Assembly (NCBI RefSeq): GCF_964656455.1 | Contig: NC_135724.1 | Coordinates: forward strand, 14,646,919 to 14,710,918 | Reading direction: 5' to 3' | Source: Halichoerus grypus | Lineage: Eukaryota; Chordata; Mammalia; Carnivora; Phocidae | Length of the DNA stretch: 64,000 bases | Shown here: in pieces, positions 10,991-20,759 of the stretch | Numbering within the stretch: position 1 is the first letter of the stretch | Layout of the letters: each line of letters starts with the position of its first letter | Made by a program: the position numbers and the translations under genes | The notes under the pieces: model-generated | Seen by the model: only the letters and a program-made list of their open reading frames with translations | Database searches by the model: none | Told to the model about the DNA's origin: nothing

Positions 10991-11620
10991 GAGCTGCTCT
11001 TTCAAATTATTGTTAATTAAATAATACTCCCTAAGAAATCTGTCATTACCGGCAGCCAGGAATGGGTTTGTTTAGTTTGCTTGAGGCTATTAATGCTCCA
11101 GCAAACGGGCTCTTAATTGCCAGACGAGGTAATTTCATTGGGGGTTGTAGTTCACGTTTCCCAACAATTTTATGGTATATTTTATATCTTAAACTTTTCC
11201 TTTTTGTTTCTCTGTCTGGAGTTGAGTTCTCTAATGCTTCATCCATTGAATTAGCCATTCTCCGTAATGGAAAAAATGCGTGTTATTGAATCTGTAATTT
11301 CCCCCCCCATTTCCATTATGACTAAAGAGAAGCAACTAATAACGGATTTTAAAATTAATTTTCCCCTGCTCATTTCATTACTTATCCTTTGAAATAAGTG
11401 ACTTTTGCTGGGAGAAATGATTTCTGGGATGTCACAGATGCAACTCTGACATTTCTTCTTGTCAACTGTTTTCCTAGTAGACAGGAGTGTTGGACGGGTA
11501 GAACAATTATCATTAGACATAGTTGAAAGGGGGAAAGATGAGGGTATTCGGCTCCAGAGGAGAGATGTGCCGTGGCCTAGAATTTGAAGTGACCTTATCG
11601 TCAAACATTTTCTTTCTGTT
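10990..11620. promoter_or_regulatory. Candidate conserved non-coding element, homeodomain-site rich
   Basis: Within roughly 350 bases there are many TAAT/ATTA cores ('gtcattaccggcag', 'gctattaatgctcc', 'gctcttaattgccag', 'gaggtaatttcatt', 'ttgaattagccat', 'ccgtaatgg') together with an unusual number of surviving CpG sites for AT-rich mammalian DNA ('accggc', 'aacggg', 'gacgag', 'cacgtt', 'ccgtaa', 'tgcgtg'). Opposite-strand open frames of 70-117 codons overlap here, as expected for sequence with few stops, and none shows a domain. A developmental enhancer is the best guess. Confidence 0.3.
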
Positions 11621-11884
11621 CATAAGCAGAGAATAAGGACAAATATGAAGAAAAAGTCACCTTTTTTTCAGTGTTATAAAAGCCTCCATATGCCATTTCG
11701 AAAAGAAGTGCTTTTTCAGCCTTTTCTTAAATGACCTCTTTTCATCATAATATAATCTATTTTTTTCACCTTTTGACCGGTACTTTGGTTTTCTAATAAA
11801 ACTATGTACTTGTTTCAGAGGAATTACACTTTAGAATGCATCTTGGTGGTATTTCATCCAAGTTTCATTTGGTTGAATTAATGT

Positions 11885-11918
11885 GTAGGAGAGAGAGCGG
11901 GGGGAGAGAGAGAGAGAA
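11885..11918. repeat. GA-rich simple repeat
   Basis: An imperfect GA microsatellite interrupted by 'gcgggggg'. Confidence 0.8.
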
Positions 11919-11919
11919 T

Positions 11920-12950
11920 AGTAGAAGCGAGAGTCACATAATCCAACCTCCAGGTGTAACTTTCTTCAGTTTCATATTTCAGTATCATTAGAGTAACTTT
12001 TATCTGTGATAAAAGCATAATTTAGCTGGATAGTACTAAAACATATATATATCTCCACATTTTATCAGTGATTTACTGTCCTGTGGTCAAAATAGTTTGC
12101 TTTCTTCCTCTTCGCCAAGTGCACGTTTTGTTATCTGGTGTCACTTGATAATTTTTCCTTCTCCTGTTTCCACCGCCCCCCCCCCCCCCAGGTTCTTGTC
12201 TCTCTTTTTCCCATTAAGATGTGAATGGGCAGGCATCTCAGCCAATATGTCTATACATGGCTGAATACACTTGGAGAAAAGCAGGGTCTCCTTTTGTCTG
12301 GACCCTGGATGGCTGCGTGTCATTCCGCACCAACGGGCAGGGCCTCCCTCACAGTAGGAATTTTGTAATAATTGCCAGAACAAATTGAGCTAGGCTTATC
12401 AGTTCCTTTCCTTTTTCAGTTGGAAAATGGAGGGAATGGGAGAACAAGGCCATTTTTGACCAATGACAATACAGCATAGAAATAGATTGGATACAGCTAG
12501 TGCCCAGTCGTGTTGTAGACAACAGTCATCCATGTACACAATATATTGTGTACAGAGATGATAAGATGTTACCCCCACAGTCATCAAGCTAACTGAGCCT
12601 TGTTTTCCCCACATGCTCTGGGCATTCTGCTATGTACGATCTGCCTTTACCGCAGTAGGCAGGGGGAGTGGGTGGAACTTATATGCAGACAGTTGGCAGA
12701 GGCAAGCAAACACAGGTGTGACTGGTTGGTCCTTGTGTTCTTTTTGCACATTGTATAGACCAACAGAGGTAATAAAATACTCAAGTTGTTTTACAGTAGG
12801 GAGCAATGAGAAAAACAGTCTTTGGGAAGAAAGTTGAATATAGGGGAAAAAAATTCATTTAAAAGTCGATATATATTTTTTTCCTATACAAATTTTTTAT
12901 CAGAATCTCTATGAACTATATATGATATGTGATACTGTCACCGTATCTAG
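11920..12950. other. Unique sequence
   Basis: No gene or named repeat. A poly-C run (12175-12190) is the only simple sequence of note. Small open frames at 12141-12383, 12399-12614 and 12613-12837 lack recognisable domains. Confidence 0.4.
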
Positions 12951-13010
12951 ATACACTGATATCTGATAACCTGATATCATATATGATATCTGCAATGTAT
13001 CTAGATCCTT
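12905..13010. repeat. Degenerate AT-rich repeat with perfect 18-base palindrome
   Basis: Repeated GATAT/ATATC words occur here, including 'gatatcatatatgatatc' at 12973-12990, which equals its own reverse complement, and two 'tatctaga' words (near 12943 and 12998). It is most likely a decayed AT microsatellite. Confidence 0.6.
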
Positions 13011-13156
13011 CTCTGTGTTTGCTATGTATTTATGTGTGTGTGTTTGTGACTACATGTTTTTATTCATTAATTCCACATATATGGATGTAGCTGGAAACTA
13101 TAATGTACATATGGAGATGTAAATGCAAACATGCAATAGCAGAGATGATTTTCATT

Positions 13157-13182
<26 letters not shown>
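13157..13182. repeat. (TA)n microsatellite
   Basis: A nearly uninterrupted TA run of about 13 units, followed by 'gtaaaaatatatgtatat'. Confidence 0.9.
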
Positions 13183-13187
<5 letters not shown>

Positions 13188-13469
13188 AATATATGTATAT
13201 TCATACTCCAAAGCTTGATTCTAAATCTACAAGTACCACGTGTTCCCTTCTGGGAATCTTTCCACCTTAACAAGAGACTGCGTTGGGCTTGAGGGTATCC
13301 TGTGCACCCATGGCTCTGTATGGGGTTGTCACTACAGGTCGGTTGGGAGGCAGGGCCTTTGGTAAACTGGGCAGCCAGTCTGGTGTAGCCGAACTGCTAA
13401 CGCAGCCAGGCCACCTGGCCGTGTGACAGCCCAGCCTATATTTTTAAAAATACTGCTATTTAAATAAAT

Positions 13470-13494
13470 TGTGTGTGTGTGTGTGTGTGTGTAT

Positions 13495-13520
<26 letters not shown>
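13470..13520. repeat. Compound (GT)n(GA)n microsatellite
   Basis: A GT run from about 13470 to 13492 passes through 'atgagaga' into a GA run ending near 13520. The two different dinucleotide tracts abut with only a few intervening bases. The open frame on the minus strand (13332-13724) with a Ser-Leu and Thr-His repeat is simply the translation of this repeat. Confidence 0.92.
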
Positions 13521-13525
<5 letters not shown>

Positions 13526-13539
13526 AATCCCCATTCAGT

Positions 13540-14370
13540 GGGGTTAAGCTTTGCTCAGCTGCTTCCAAAGCAACTGGAGGTAGACAAGACAAGGCGCCAC
13601 AGCCAACTGAATGGCTTTCCATCTGCCCTCTGCTTTGCTTGGAAATAACCAGCCAGACCAACGGTTTTTGCTTTGTTCGTTTTTTTCCTCTGGTCTGAAG
13701 CGGAGGCTGACATGAAACAAACATGGCATTTCCTTTTGAAAATTGGATTCTGAAATTGGCCTCATCTTTCCAGAAGCACAGTGCTATTGCAGTTTCTTCC
13801 CAGTTTTGTAAATGTCATAAACAATTTGTATATAAAGCTCCAAATTTGGAGGCAGTTACCACATTAGGTTTTTGCGATTTTTTCCGGGGAGGTGTTTGGT
13901 TTTTGGTGGTCATGAAAGGATACGGTGTAGCGGGATGCATGGAAGTGGTTTTCCCTGCACAGAGAGATGAAGAAAATGGGGTAACAAACTAATAATAAAG
14001 AACACGTTTGCCGGGCTTTTATTAGCAGTTTTAAAGGAGACACGGTAAAATGTGAAGTCATGCAAATGTGGCTTCTTGAAGAACTTCATTAGCATCACCC
14101 AGAAGCTATAGTTTACAATAAATGCCACTGGGGCCCGCATAGGTCATGGCTCGTGGCCAGCTCACTGCAATCGAAGTGATGCTTACTGTAAGGCGAGTCC
14201 CCTGGACACGATGTATGAGGTACGGATGACAGTACATTATCTAAACCACTTGCACTGTAGTGATTTGAAATTGGAAGACTTTTAATGGAGCAAGCAGGGA
14301 AAAAAAAAGCTGCTAGAGGAATGCCATCTATTAAGGTCTCCTGGCAGAGACACCACATATGCTTATCTTT
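13540..14370. promoter_or_regulatory. Candidate conserved non-coding element with octamer motif
   Basis: About 800 bases without interspersed repeats, flanked by microsatellites and a young SINE. It contains a perfect octamer 'atgcaaat' at 14060-14067, a nearby 'ttcattagcatc', and scattered CpG ('gccgggc', 'acggtaaaa', 'gtagcggga', 'gtacggatg'). Short open frames occur on both strands (73-89 codons) without recognisable domains. Evidence for function is circumstantial. Confidence 0.25.
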
Positions 14371-14386
14371 AAAAGGAGAGGTAAGG

Positions 14387-14585
14387 GGGCGCCTGGGTGG
14401 CTCAGTCGTTAAGCGTCTGCCTTCGGCTCAGGTCATGATCCCAGGGTCCTGGGATCGAGCCCCGCATCGGGCTCCCTGCTCGGCCAGGAGCCTGCTTCTC
14501 CCTCTCCTTGTGTTCCCACTCCCCCTGCTTGTGTTCCCTCTCTAGCTGTCTCTCTCTCTCTCTCTGTCAAAAAAAAAAAAAAAAT
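14387..14585 (+). repeat. SINEC SINE, full length, with 16-base target-site duplication
   Basis: The tRNA-like head 'gggcgcctgggtggctcagt' is followed by 'ggctcaggtcatgatcccag', 'gcatcgggctccctgctcgg', a TC-rich tract and an A tail. The duplication 'aaaaggagaggtaagg' is found at 14371-14386 and 14586-14601. Intactness of the head and the perfect duplication indicate a fairly young insertion. The head carries the tRNA-like internal promoter boxes. Confidence 0.96.
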
Positions 14586-14661
14586 AAAAGGAGAGGTAAG
14601 GAAAAGAACGTTTTTAGATGAGAGTCACCAATATTCTTTAATACCTTGCTCTCCTCCTTCC

Positions 14662-14664
<3 letters not shown>

Positions 14665-14692
<28 letters not shown>

Positions 14693-14720
14693 GCGCACAT
14701 ACACATGTGCACGCACATGC
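14665..14720. repeat. (CA)n microsatellite
   Basis: An AC run from about 14665 to 14692 with a degenerate extension 'gcgcacatacacatgtgcac'. It lies about 65 bases after the duplicated target of the SINEC at 14387. Confidence 0.92.
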
Positions 14721-14779
14721 ACCCCTGTACACAGAAGTGAAGAGATTTCCCTCACCCGTAACACCTTTAGCATGTCTTG

Positions 14780-15025
14780 ATGTCTTGAATCTTTAGGGAT
14801 TATAAGGAAAAAAAGCTGTTTTAGGGTGAAATAAGGATGGGAGAATCCTGGTTACCAAGATTGTCATTTCCGTTCTCCACGCACGCAGTGAAAAGGCAAG
14901 CTATGCAATTTTAACTCTGTTTTACTTTGAACTTGTGATGTAGTCATGGCTGGTCTCACAGACACAGTTAAGGCATATCGACTTAATAATGAGAGCAATC
15001 AGTAAGAAGGGCCATGTGCTATCTA
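14780..15025. other. Unique sequence
   Basis: Short unique stretch between the CA repeat and the first MIR, with nothing recognisable. Confidence 0.35.
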
Positions 15026-15029
15026 CAGG

Positions 15030-15275
15030 ATCGGATTCTCCAGAGGAGGCAACTGGACGTGACGTGCAGCCGGATCACCTGGGTTCTAATCTCAGCTCCG
15101 CCATTTACAGGCTGTATGAATTTGGGCAAACAGTAAACCTTTTTGTGTTTCCCTGTCACGTACGAAACAGAGCTGATCGTAGCTAGTTTATAAATCTGCT
15201 GCCTAAGTCATTGTAAGTGAAGTAAGGGAAAGGCCTTGGTACACTGTAAGTCCTAAATAAATACTAGTTATTAGT
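15030..15275 (+). repeat. MIR SINE
   Basis: The order 'cacctgggttctaatctcag', 'tccgccatttacaggctgta', 'gaatttgggcaaacagtaaa', 'aataaatactagttatta' matches sense MIR from its tRNA-like core to its 3' end. A second MIR follows in the same orientation. Confidence 0.85.
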
Positions 15276-15287
15276 ACTAGTGGGAGA

Positions 15288-15505
15288 AACACCATGGACT
15301 GTGGGATCAGGCAGAATCGGGTTTACATTTATCTCTGTGGGTTTTTTTTTTTTTTTCCAAATTATTTCATCTTTCTGAGGCTCAGAGAGTTTTTCCAATC
15401 TATGGAGTTGTAGGGTTGCCCTAAGGATTAAATCATCTCCTGTCTGCAACATGCGAAGCATAGTGTGTGAAACAAAACAGGTGCTCAAGGAAAGTTTCTT
15501 TCCAA
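15288..15505 (+). repeat. Second MIR SINE, tandem with the first
   Basis: 'ccatggactgtgggatcagg', 'cagaatcgggtttacat', 'tcatctttctgaggctcaga', 'ccctaaggattaaatcatc' and 'gaagcatagtgtgtg' follow a sense MIR with a T-run (15342-15357) expanded inside it. The 116-codon minus-strand open frame at 15264-15614 overlaps this repeat and is not a gene. Confidence 0.75.
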
Positions 15506-15509
15506 AAGT

Positions 15510-15980
15510 AGAAAAGACAACACTCCTGCGGTGCAAACTATAAAGCCTTTTCTCATAATTGCTTGCATCTTTTCCTGAGGTTTTTTTTGGGGGGCGGGCA
15601 ATTAATCTGTCCAACTGCGGATTTCATATTACTTAGTCAGGAGTGGTGATTTCCCTAAAGGTATTGAAGTTGCAAATCCTATATTTGGTGGATAGCAGAA
15701 AATGGACACTTGTAGATGAGATGTAAAGTTCTACCTGGCTTGTCAAAAGGACACTCTATTCTTGACACATTTTTTGGGAAAAACAGACCAAAATACCCCA
15801 AACATGCTTCTTCACTGTGACTATGTAGAAATTGTCAGATTCTCACGAGGAGAGGAAGGAAAATTATGCCACCAAAGTCTCTCCAAATATAGAAAAAATA
15901 TGAAACATATTTTCCAGTGAAATAATTTGCACATAATTCTAACAGTAGACTCTGAAGGGGGTGTCTTAGCAGTATGTCTC
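15510..15980. other. Unique sequence
   Basis: AT-rich DNA without recognisable gene or repeat. Confidence 0.35.
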
Positions 15981-15984
15981 CCAA

Positions 15985-16495
15985 ATGGCAGACTCACCAC
16001 TATGAATGGAGCCTCTTATTAGAGACTGTCCCAGATGCCTTTTGGGGTCCCTGTGTAGCATATGTCTGTCTTGTTTAAGAACTGCTTCTGGGTCCCAAAG
16101 CCTGGGACCCTCCTGCGGCCTTGTTCATAACAAAAGACTATGTCCCTCTCCCAGGCTGAAACTGTTTAGAACAGGGTGGATATCTTGAGTCAAGGTGGGC
16201 CAGACAGCTTCTCTTTCTTGGGAATGTGGACCTGGGATGTACAGGGTGGATGGGATGCTGTGTCCTGCAGAGGCTGTGCAAAGGAAGAATGGCAGAGAAG
16301 AGAGACACAAGGAAGGCACAAGACCTCTCTCTTCCCAGTTCCTGTCCCTTGGGAGGCTGAGCTGAACCTCCTGCCTTTGGATTCTGTGAGATACCTCTGT
16401 AACCATGCACTCACTCATTTTCCCCATTTCCTTAAAACTAGCTTGAGGAAACCAGTTTTGGTTATCTCAGACCAAAACTTTACTAGCAGGAATTA
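15985..16495 (+). repeat. Possible old LTR-like element
   Basis: The sequence 'ctgaaactgtttagaacagg', 'cttgagtcaaggtgggccag', 'ggattctgtgagatacctct' and 'aaactagcttgaggaaacca' resembles the distal part of an ancient mammalian LTR. The plus-strand 143-codon open frame at 16176-16607 (the longest in the window) and minus-strand frames at 16125-16427 fall largely within it. No protein domain was recognised, so I do not call a gene. The family is uncertain. Confidence 0.4.
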
Positions 16496-16619
16496 TATCT
16501 GTCTCGTGGAAAACTGTCCTCAAGTTGTGGGAAGAATAGTTCACGATTTTCATAGAGTTAATCCTCTCTCCCACCCCCTCGATCGTTTTGAGCACCTTTA
16601 TTACTAAGATGACCTGCAG

Positions 16620-18700
16620 AAGGTAGAGTCATAACAAGACGGCCTTGATAGAGATGGCGGTGATGTCATGAGCTACATATTCTGTAACTTTGCATGACTG
16701 GAACATCATGTCATGGAAAGATTTATGAATACTAATTTTTAAGAAATATACTATGATGCAGCATTTAAATAAAATAGTAAGTTTCCATTGTTAAATGTTA
16801 GAAAATAAGTTTGAACATTTGTGAGATAACTAGGGTAGAATTTTTTTTTTTTTTTTGTAAAAAGATGGGTAGACAATCACTCTCAGAGTTGTTTACGTGT
16901 TGTAAATCTTGTATTTGTATTTATTTCAAAAAGTGATTCATTACTCTTCAAACGGTGAAAAGAACTGCTTGCTGTTCCTAGGAAATATGTCTTTATTCAG
17001 CTTTGTATTGTTTAGGTGATGAGTACACCTGCTTTTTAGGGCAGATCCTCATGTATGTGGGTGGGTTACTGAGATTTTCTGTAGAATTAGAATGAGCATA
17101 GTTTTTATTGACTTCGCACTCACAAACATCACCTTCCATTTGTTTTTTTGGTGCTTTGATCTACTGTGCTGTTCAAACTTCTTGTTTCATTTCAATATTA
17201 ATTTTTAAAATGAGCCATTAAAATTCACCTGAGTTGATGACAAAATTCCAAGCCATTAATTCTCTCTGAACATTAAGAATCGTTTTATTTCCAAAATATG
17301 AAAATTTAAAAATGCTTTGGAAATCTAATGTCAATTCAGTCTTGCAAACCTGGTAACTAAACGATCCAGGGTTCTTATTGCCATTTCTGTTTTATTTTCT
17401 TCATTATGATGGGAAATAATGTGCGTTACTAGCAAAAGGTCCACACAGTTAGAAAGTGGGGATGGTGCCATTCTTTGTAGGAAGATGGCAGTTGTAATTA
17501 TCAGATGCAAAGTTATGGTTGAGAGAAGCCCGAAGGCTAGAGGATGAGTACAGTTAATAGATTTGGTGCTCTTCTTTGCTTTTTATGCCTTGCTTTTTGG
17601 TAGCTGTAGGAGTATACATGTGGAGAGTAATGAGCGCCAGAGCCTTTGACAATGACCCTATTTTCAGTTTCAATTTTAAAAAATACCAGGTGATGTTTTG
17701 GGCAGCCAGGCCAGCGAGCATCCTGACAAAATCTTCTCTAGGATTTACTTTGGAATTGATGTTGTCTTCCACGACAAGGCTTATTTTGAAATGATTGATC
17801 CCATTTGTGGATATTATCATTTCCTCAAGTTAGTTACAAATCAGAATTAGTGTGCTACAGTGGTAAATACTGTTGAGGATTTTCTAAATAGGTTCAGTGG
17901 TTCCATAGACGTTTTAGTAAGAATAATTCACATCCAGCCCGTGATGGAGGTTCCAGCTGCTTTCCCCTCAACCTCAACTTCAACTTCAGCTCTGTGCCTG
18001 GTTCATTAATGTCTGCTTGCAAATTGGAGGGCTCTGGCTATTTTTCACTCTGATGCTGATGTTTCCTCCTAGTCCCAGATACTGGTAAATGGGTGTGGTG
18101 GCTTTCAGCCTCCCATGTGGTGTCAAGTGACCGCCCACATTCATTCTCCACCAGTGTTTTGATCAGGGACCCAAGTGAGGATAGTTTTGACGGGTAACTG
18201 TCAGCTCCTGTGGCACGCTGTGCCCTGGCTGGTGTTCCCAAACTGCTAGGGTTGAACAGCGTATGAATCGAAGCATCCATAACACACATGGAAGGGGATT
18301 GCCTGGTCTTTGCTGCAGTGTAATGAGGACAGAGGGAGGGCATGTTGGTGGGGGGGTATCAGGGTTGAGGGGTGCAACTGGGTTAGCACAGGAAGAACAA
18401 TGAGGAAAGTGATACTTCACACTTCAGGAAGATGTTAAACTTATTTTTTACCTTGTTAAACCACTAAACTGTTCTTCCCTCAGATATTCCTTTGCATTTT
18501 TTTTTTTTTTGAAAGTTAGGAATAGTTGACCATGCTGCATAAGCAGAAAACTCTGAGCTTATATAAAGCATATAATGATGTCATCAATAAAATTAAAAAA
18601 ACGAAATTGCCAGAGTGGTACATATTTAATTACGCACGCCTCTCGCTGTGCTCTATGGTAATAATGGCAAGCAAATCACAGAAACAGTGTAGCTGGTATT
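16620..18700. other. Long unique stretch
   Basis: About 2 kb with no interspersed repeat I can name; poly-T runs occur at 16840-16856 and 18498-18512. The 17540-18020 part is compositionally even and contains opposite-strand open frames of 72 and 88 codons without recognisable domains, plus a small 'caacctcaacttcaactt' repeat near 17970. It could hold conserved non-coding DNA. Confidence 0.35.
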
Positions 18701-18711
18701 ACTTTTAATAG

Positions 18712-18800
18712 GGAAGGGAACTAATATTTATTGAATTCCTAATATCTGCCGGGCTCCATGCTGGGTGCTTTACATATGTTATCTCATTTAATGTGTAGCT
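18712..18800 (-). repeat. MIR SINE 3' fragment
   Basis: 'ctaatatttattgaattcct', 'catgctgggtgctttacata' and 'ttatctcatttaat' is the antisense pattern of the MIR 3' end. Downstream sequence is too diverged to follow. Confidence 0.7.
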
Positions 18801-18809
18801 AAACAAGGC

Positions 18810-19735
18810 ATTTCCAGGGCCCAGTGTGCTTAGAGGAGGCAGAGGTTACACTTCCAGGCCCTTCGGTAGACCCACGATTCTCTTTCCTTTGGCAGAGGCA
18901 CTTATTTTCCCAGTGGTCCAGGGTCCTTTTGCCTTCTCCCCTATTTGGGAGTTTGGACTCTCTGGGCCCTGGAATCTTAGCTCCAGGTGGAGGCAGTGAG
19001 GACACAGCTCCTTCCTTCCATACCGTATCTCACCTTCAAGTTTCACTAAGGGCTGGGTGTTGTGCTCCAGCCTCCAGATTGGAATTCTCTGTGAATACAA
19101 GGAAGCAGAACCCAAAGTAACTCGTTGCCTGAGTTTGAGGGAACGTGAATAGGAAACTCACTGCAGTCCCCAGCTCCGCTGTCTCTTCCTTTCCCGTGAA
19201 TAGCTTCACAAAGTGAAAGGAAGAAGGCCAAGTTGTGTGCTTCAAGAGGAGGCCCCTCCACCCTTACCCCTCTATTGCCCTTCCAAATAGGTTTATTGAT
19301 GGTACCTGATATTTTACTACTTAAAGTAAAGGGATTAGGGAATTCTTTGAAAGTCTGATAAACAATCTTGACTCCCCTTCCCAGAAAAATGTACCAGTGT
19401 TTATACTTCAAGTGAAAACTACTTGATTTAGATATTCACACAAACTGCCAAGGAGAACCTCTGAGAGGGTGGGGAGGGGAGGGGCGGTAGGGAGAGTGCA
19501 TCATCCATTCATTCTTTAGTAGGATTATTTTATTCATTTGAGTACTTGAGATGTGCTTAAGGCGACAGGAGCTGATGAGAGGAGGTGGGTAGTAGTGGTG
19601 AGAGATCATTTTGAAGTATCAGCCCTTGAGGGAGAAGGGAGGCCCAACTGGGGATGGTGGTAAGGACTTATAGTGAAGGCCTTGGAGGGCCGTCCATCAG
19701 GGTGTACAGCCTTGCTGTGGGGGTCCATGGGCCAG
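18810..19735. other. Unique sequence, several chance open frames
   Basis: Frames of 68-121 codons occur on both strands between 18799 and 19411. They overlap one another in opposite directions and show no recognisable domain. No named repeat is seen. Confidence 0.4.
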
Positions 19736-19737
19736 TG

Positions 19738-19860
19738 GCTTGGTCATCACCCAGGGGCTTGTTAGGAATGCAGGATGGCAGACCCTTCGCCAGACATACT
19801 GAATCAGAATCTGCATTTTAACAAGATCCCACGTTCAAGTTTGAAAAGCATGGGTGTGTA
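19738..19860. repeat. MER5-like (hAT-Charlie) DNA transposon fragment
   Basis: 'ggtcatcacccaggggcttg', 'ttaggaatgcaggatgg', 'cagacatactgaatcagaat', 'ctgcattttaacaagatccc' and 'caagtttgaaaagcatggg' match the well known non-autonomous hAT repeat related to MER5. Strand is not assigned because the element is partly palindromic. Confidence 0.7.
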
Positions 19861-19864
19861 TCAA

Positions 19865-20580
19865 AGATACTAGGATAGGAGTAGGGAGCAGAGGTTGAGA
19901 TGAGAGGAAGCTAGCAAGCAGGACTGGTGCTGAGAGGTTCCTGTGAGGGTGCCTATGAGTGCCTACAGGGTAGAGAAAAAGAGCTCACACAGGGGAAGAG
20001 CCAATGGAAAGAGTCCTTGAAGTAGTACTACAAGGGGAAGGTGGGAATATTCAAAGTCTGGGGAAGAAAGTCACATATTTAAATACTGTAACAACAAAAA
20101 GTCATTTACTATAATATGTTACATGATGAATGGTACATCATGACTTAGTGTGAATTATGTTTTCTGAACATTCAACTGGTATCAGAGATTTGTCATGCTA
20201 AATTATTTATGGAGTAAGTAACTTTAGGTAGTCTTCTATCTCTTCCCCTTGATGAATCTTTTGAACTTATCATTATCTTGTTTTCTTAAACCCTGTGTCA
20301 CCCAGGGAGATGAGATCTCAAGGATCTTAAGTCATCAGCTCCTATCATTGGCACAGCCATCCCTGACGTGCTTTGGATGCCCTTTTCTCTTTTCTAAGAG
20401 AACCTTTATCAAATACTTGTTGGACACATTACGTTAGCAACTGTTGCTTGATTTCTAACTGTTCCTTTGTTTTGTGAAGGCATGTGAAAAGAAGTTATAA
20501 TTTTTGGAGCAGAGAGAGAGAATAATACTATGATTTTATGATTTAGAGGCTATATTCCATCACAGAAAATGCTAGCCACA
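19865..20580. other. Unique sequence
   Basis: Partly purine-rich at the left. No gene or named repeat found. Confidence 0.35.
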
Positions 20581-20584
20581 TTTA

Positions 20585-20755
20585 TAGGTTCAATTTCGTC
20601 CCCCTCCAAAAAATATGCTGAAGTCCTAACCCCTGGTACCCGTGAATGTGGCCTTATTTGGACTTCTGGCTTCCAGAATTGTGAGACGATAAATTTCTGT
20701 TGTTTTAAGGCATCCAGTTTGTTATGGCAGCCTAGGAAGCTAATATACCATGCTT
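20585..20755 (+). repeat. MaLR (MLT1/MST-type) LTR, internally deleted
   Basis: The 5' part 'caatttcgtccccctccaaa' and 'gctgaagtcctaacccctgg' joins abruptly at about 20660 to the 3' part 'cttccagaattgtgagacga', 'taaatttctgttgttttaag', 'atccagtttgttatggcagc'. Roughly the middle half of the LTR is missing. Such LTRs have no coding role. Confidence 0.85.
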
Positions 20756-20759
20756 AACT

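Noticed and set aside
13332..13724. A 130-codon minus-strand frame with Ser-Leu and Thr-His repeats
   Set aside because: The repeats are translations of the GA and GT microsatellites.
14387..14585. tRNA-like sequence at the SINEC head
   Set aside because: It is the tRNA-derived part of a SINE followed by a TC-rich body and A tail, not a functional tRNA gene.
14665..14720. Evenly spaced repeats reminiscent of a CRISPR array
   Set aside because: It is a CA microsatellite without spacers, in mammalian DNA.
16176..16607. A 143-codon plus-strand open frame, the longest in the window
   Set aside because: It runs through an LTR-like repeat, overlaps open frames on the other strand and shows no recognised domain.
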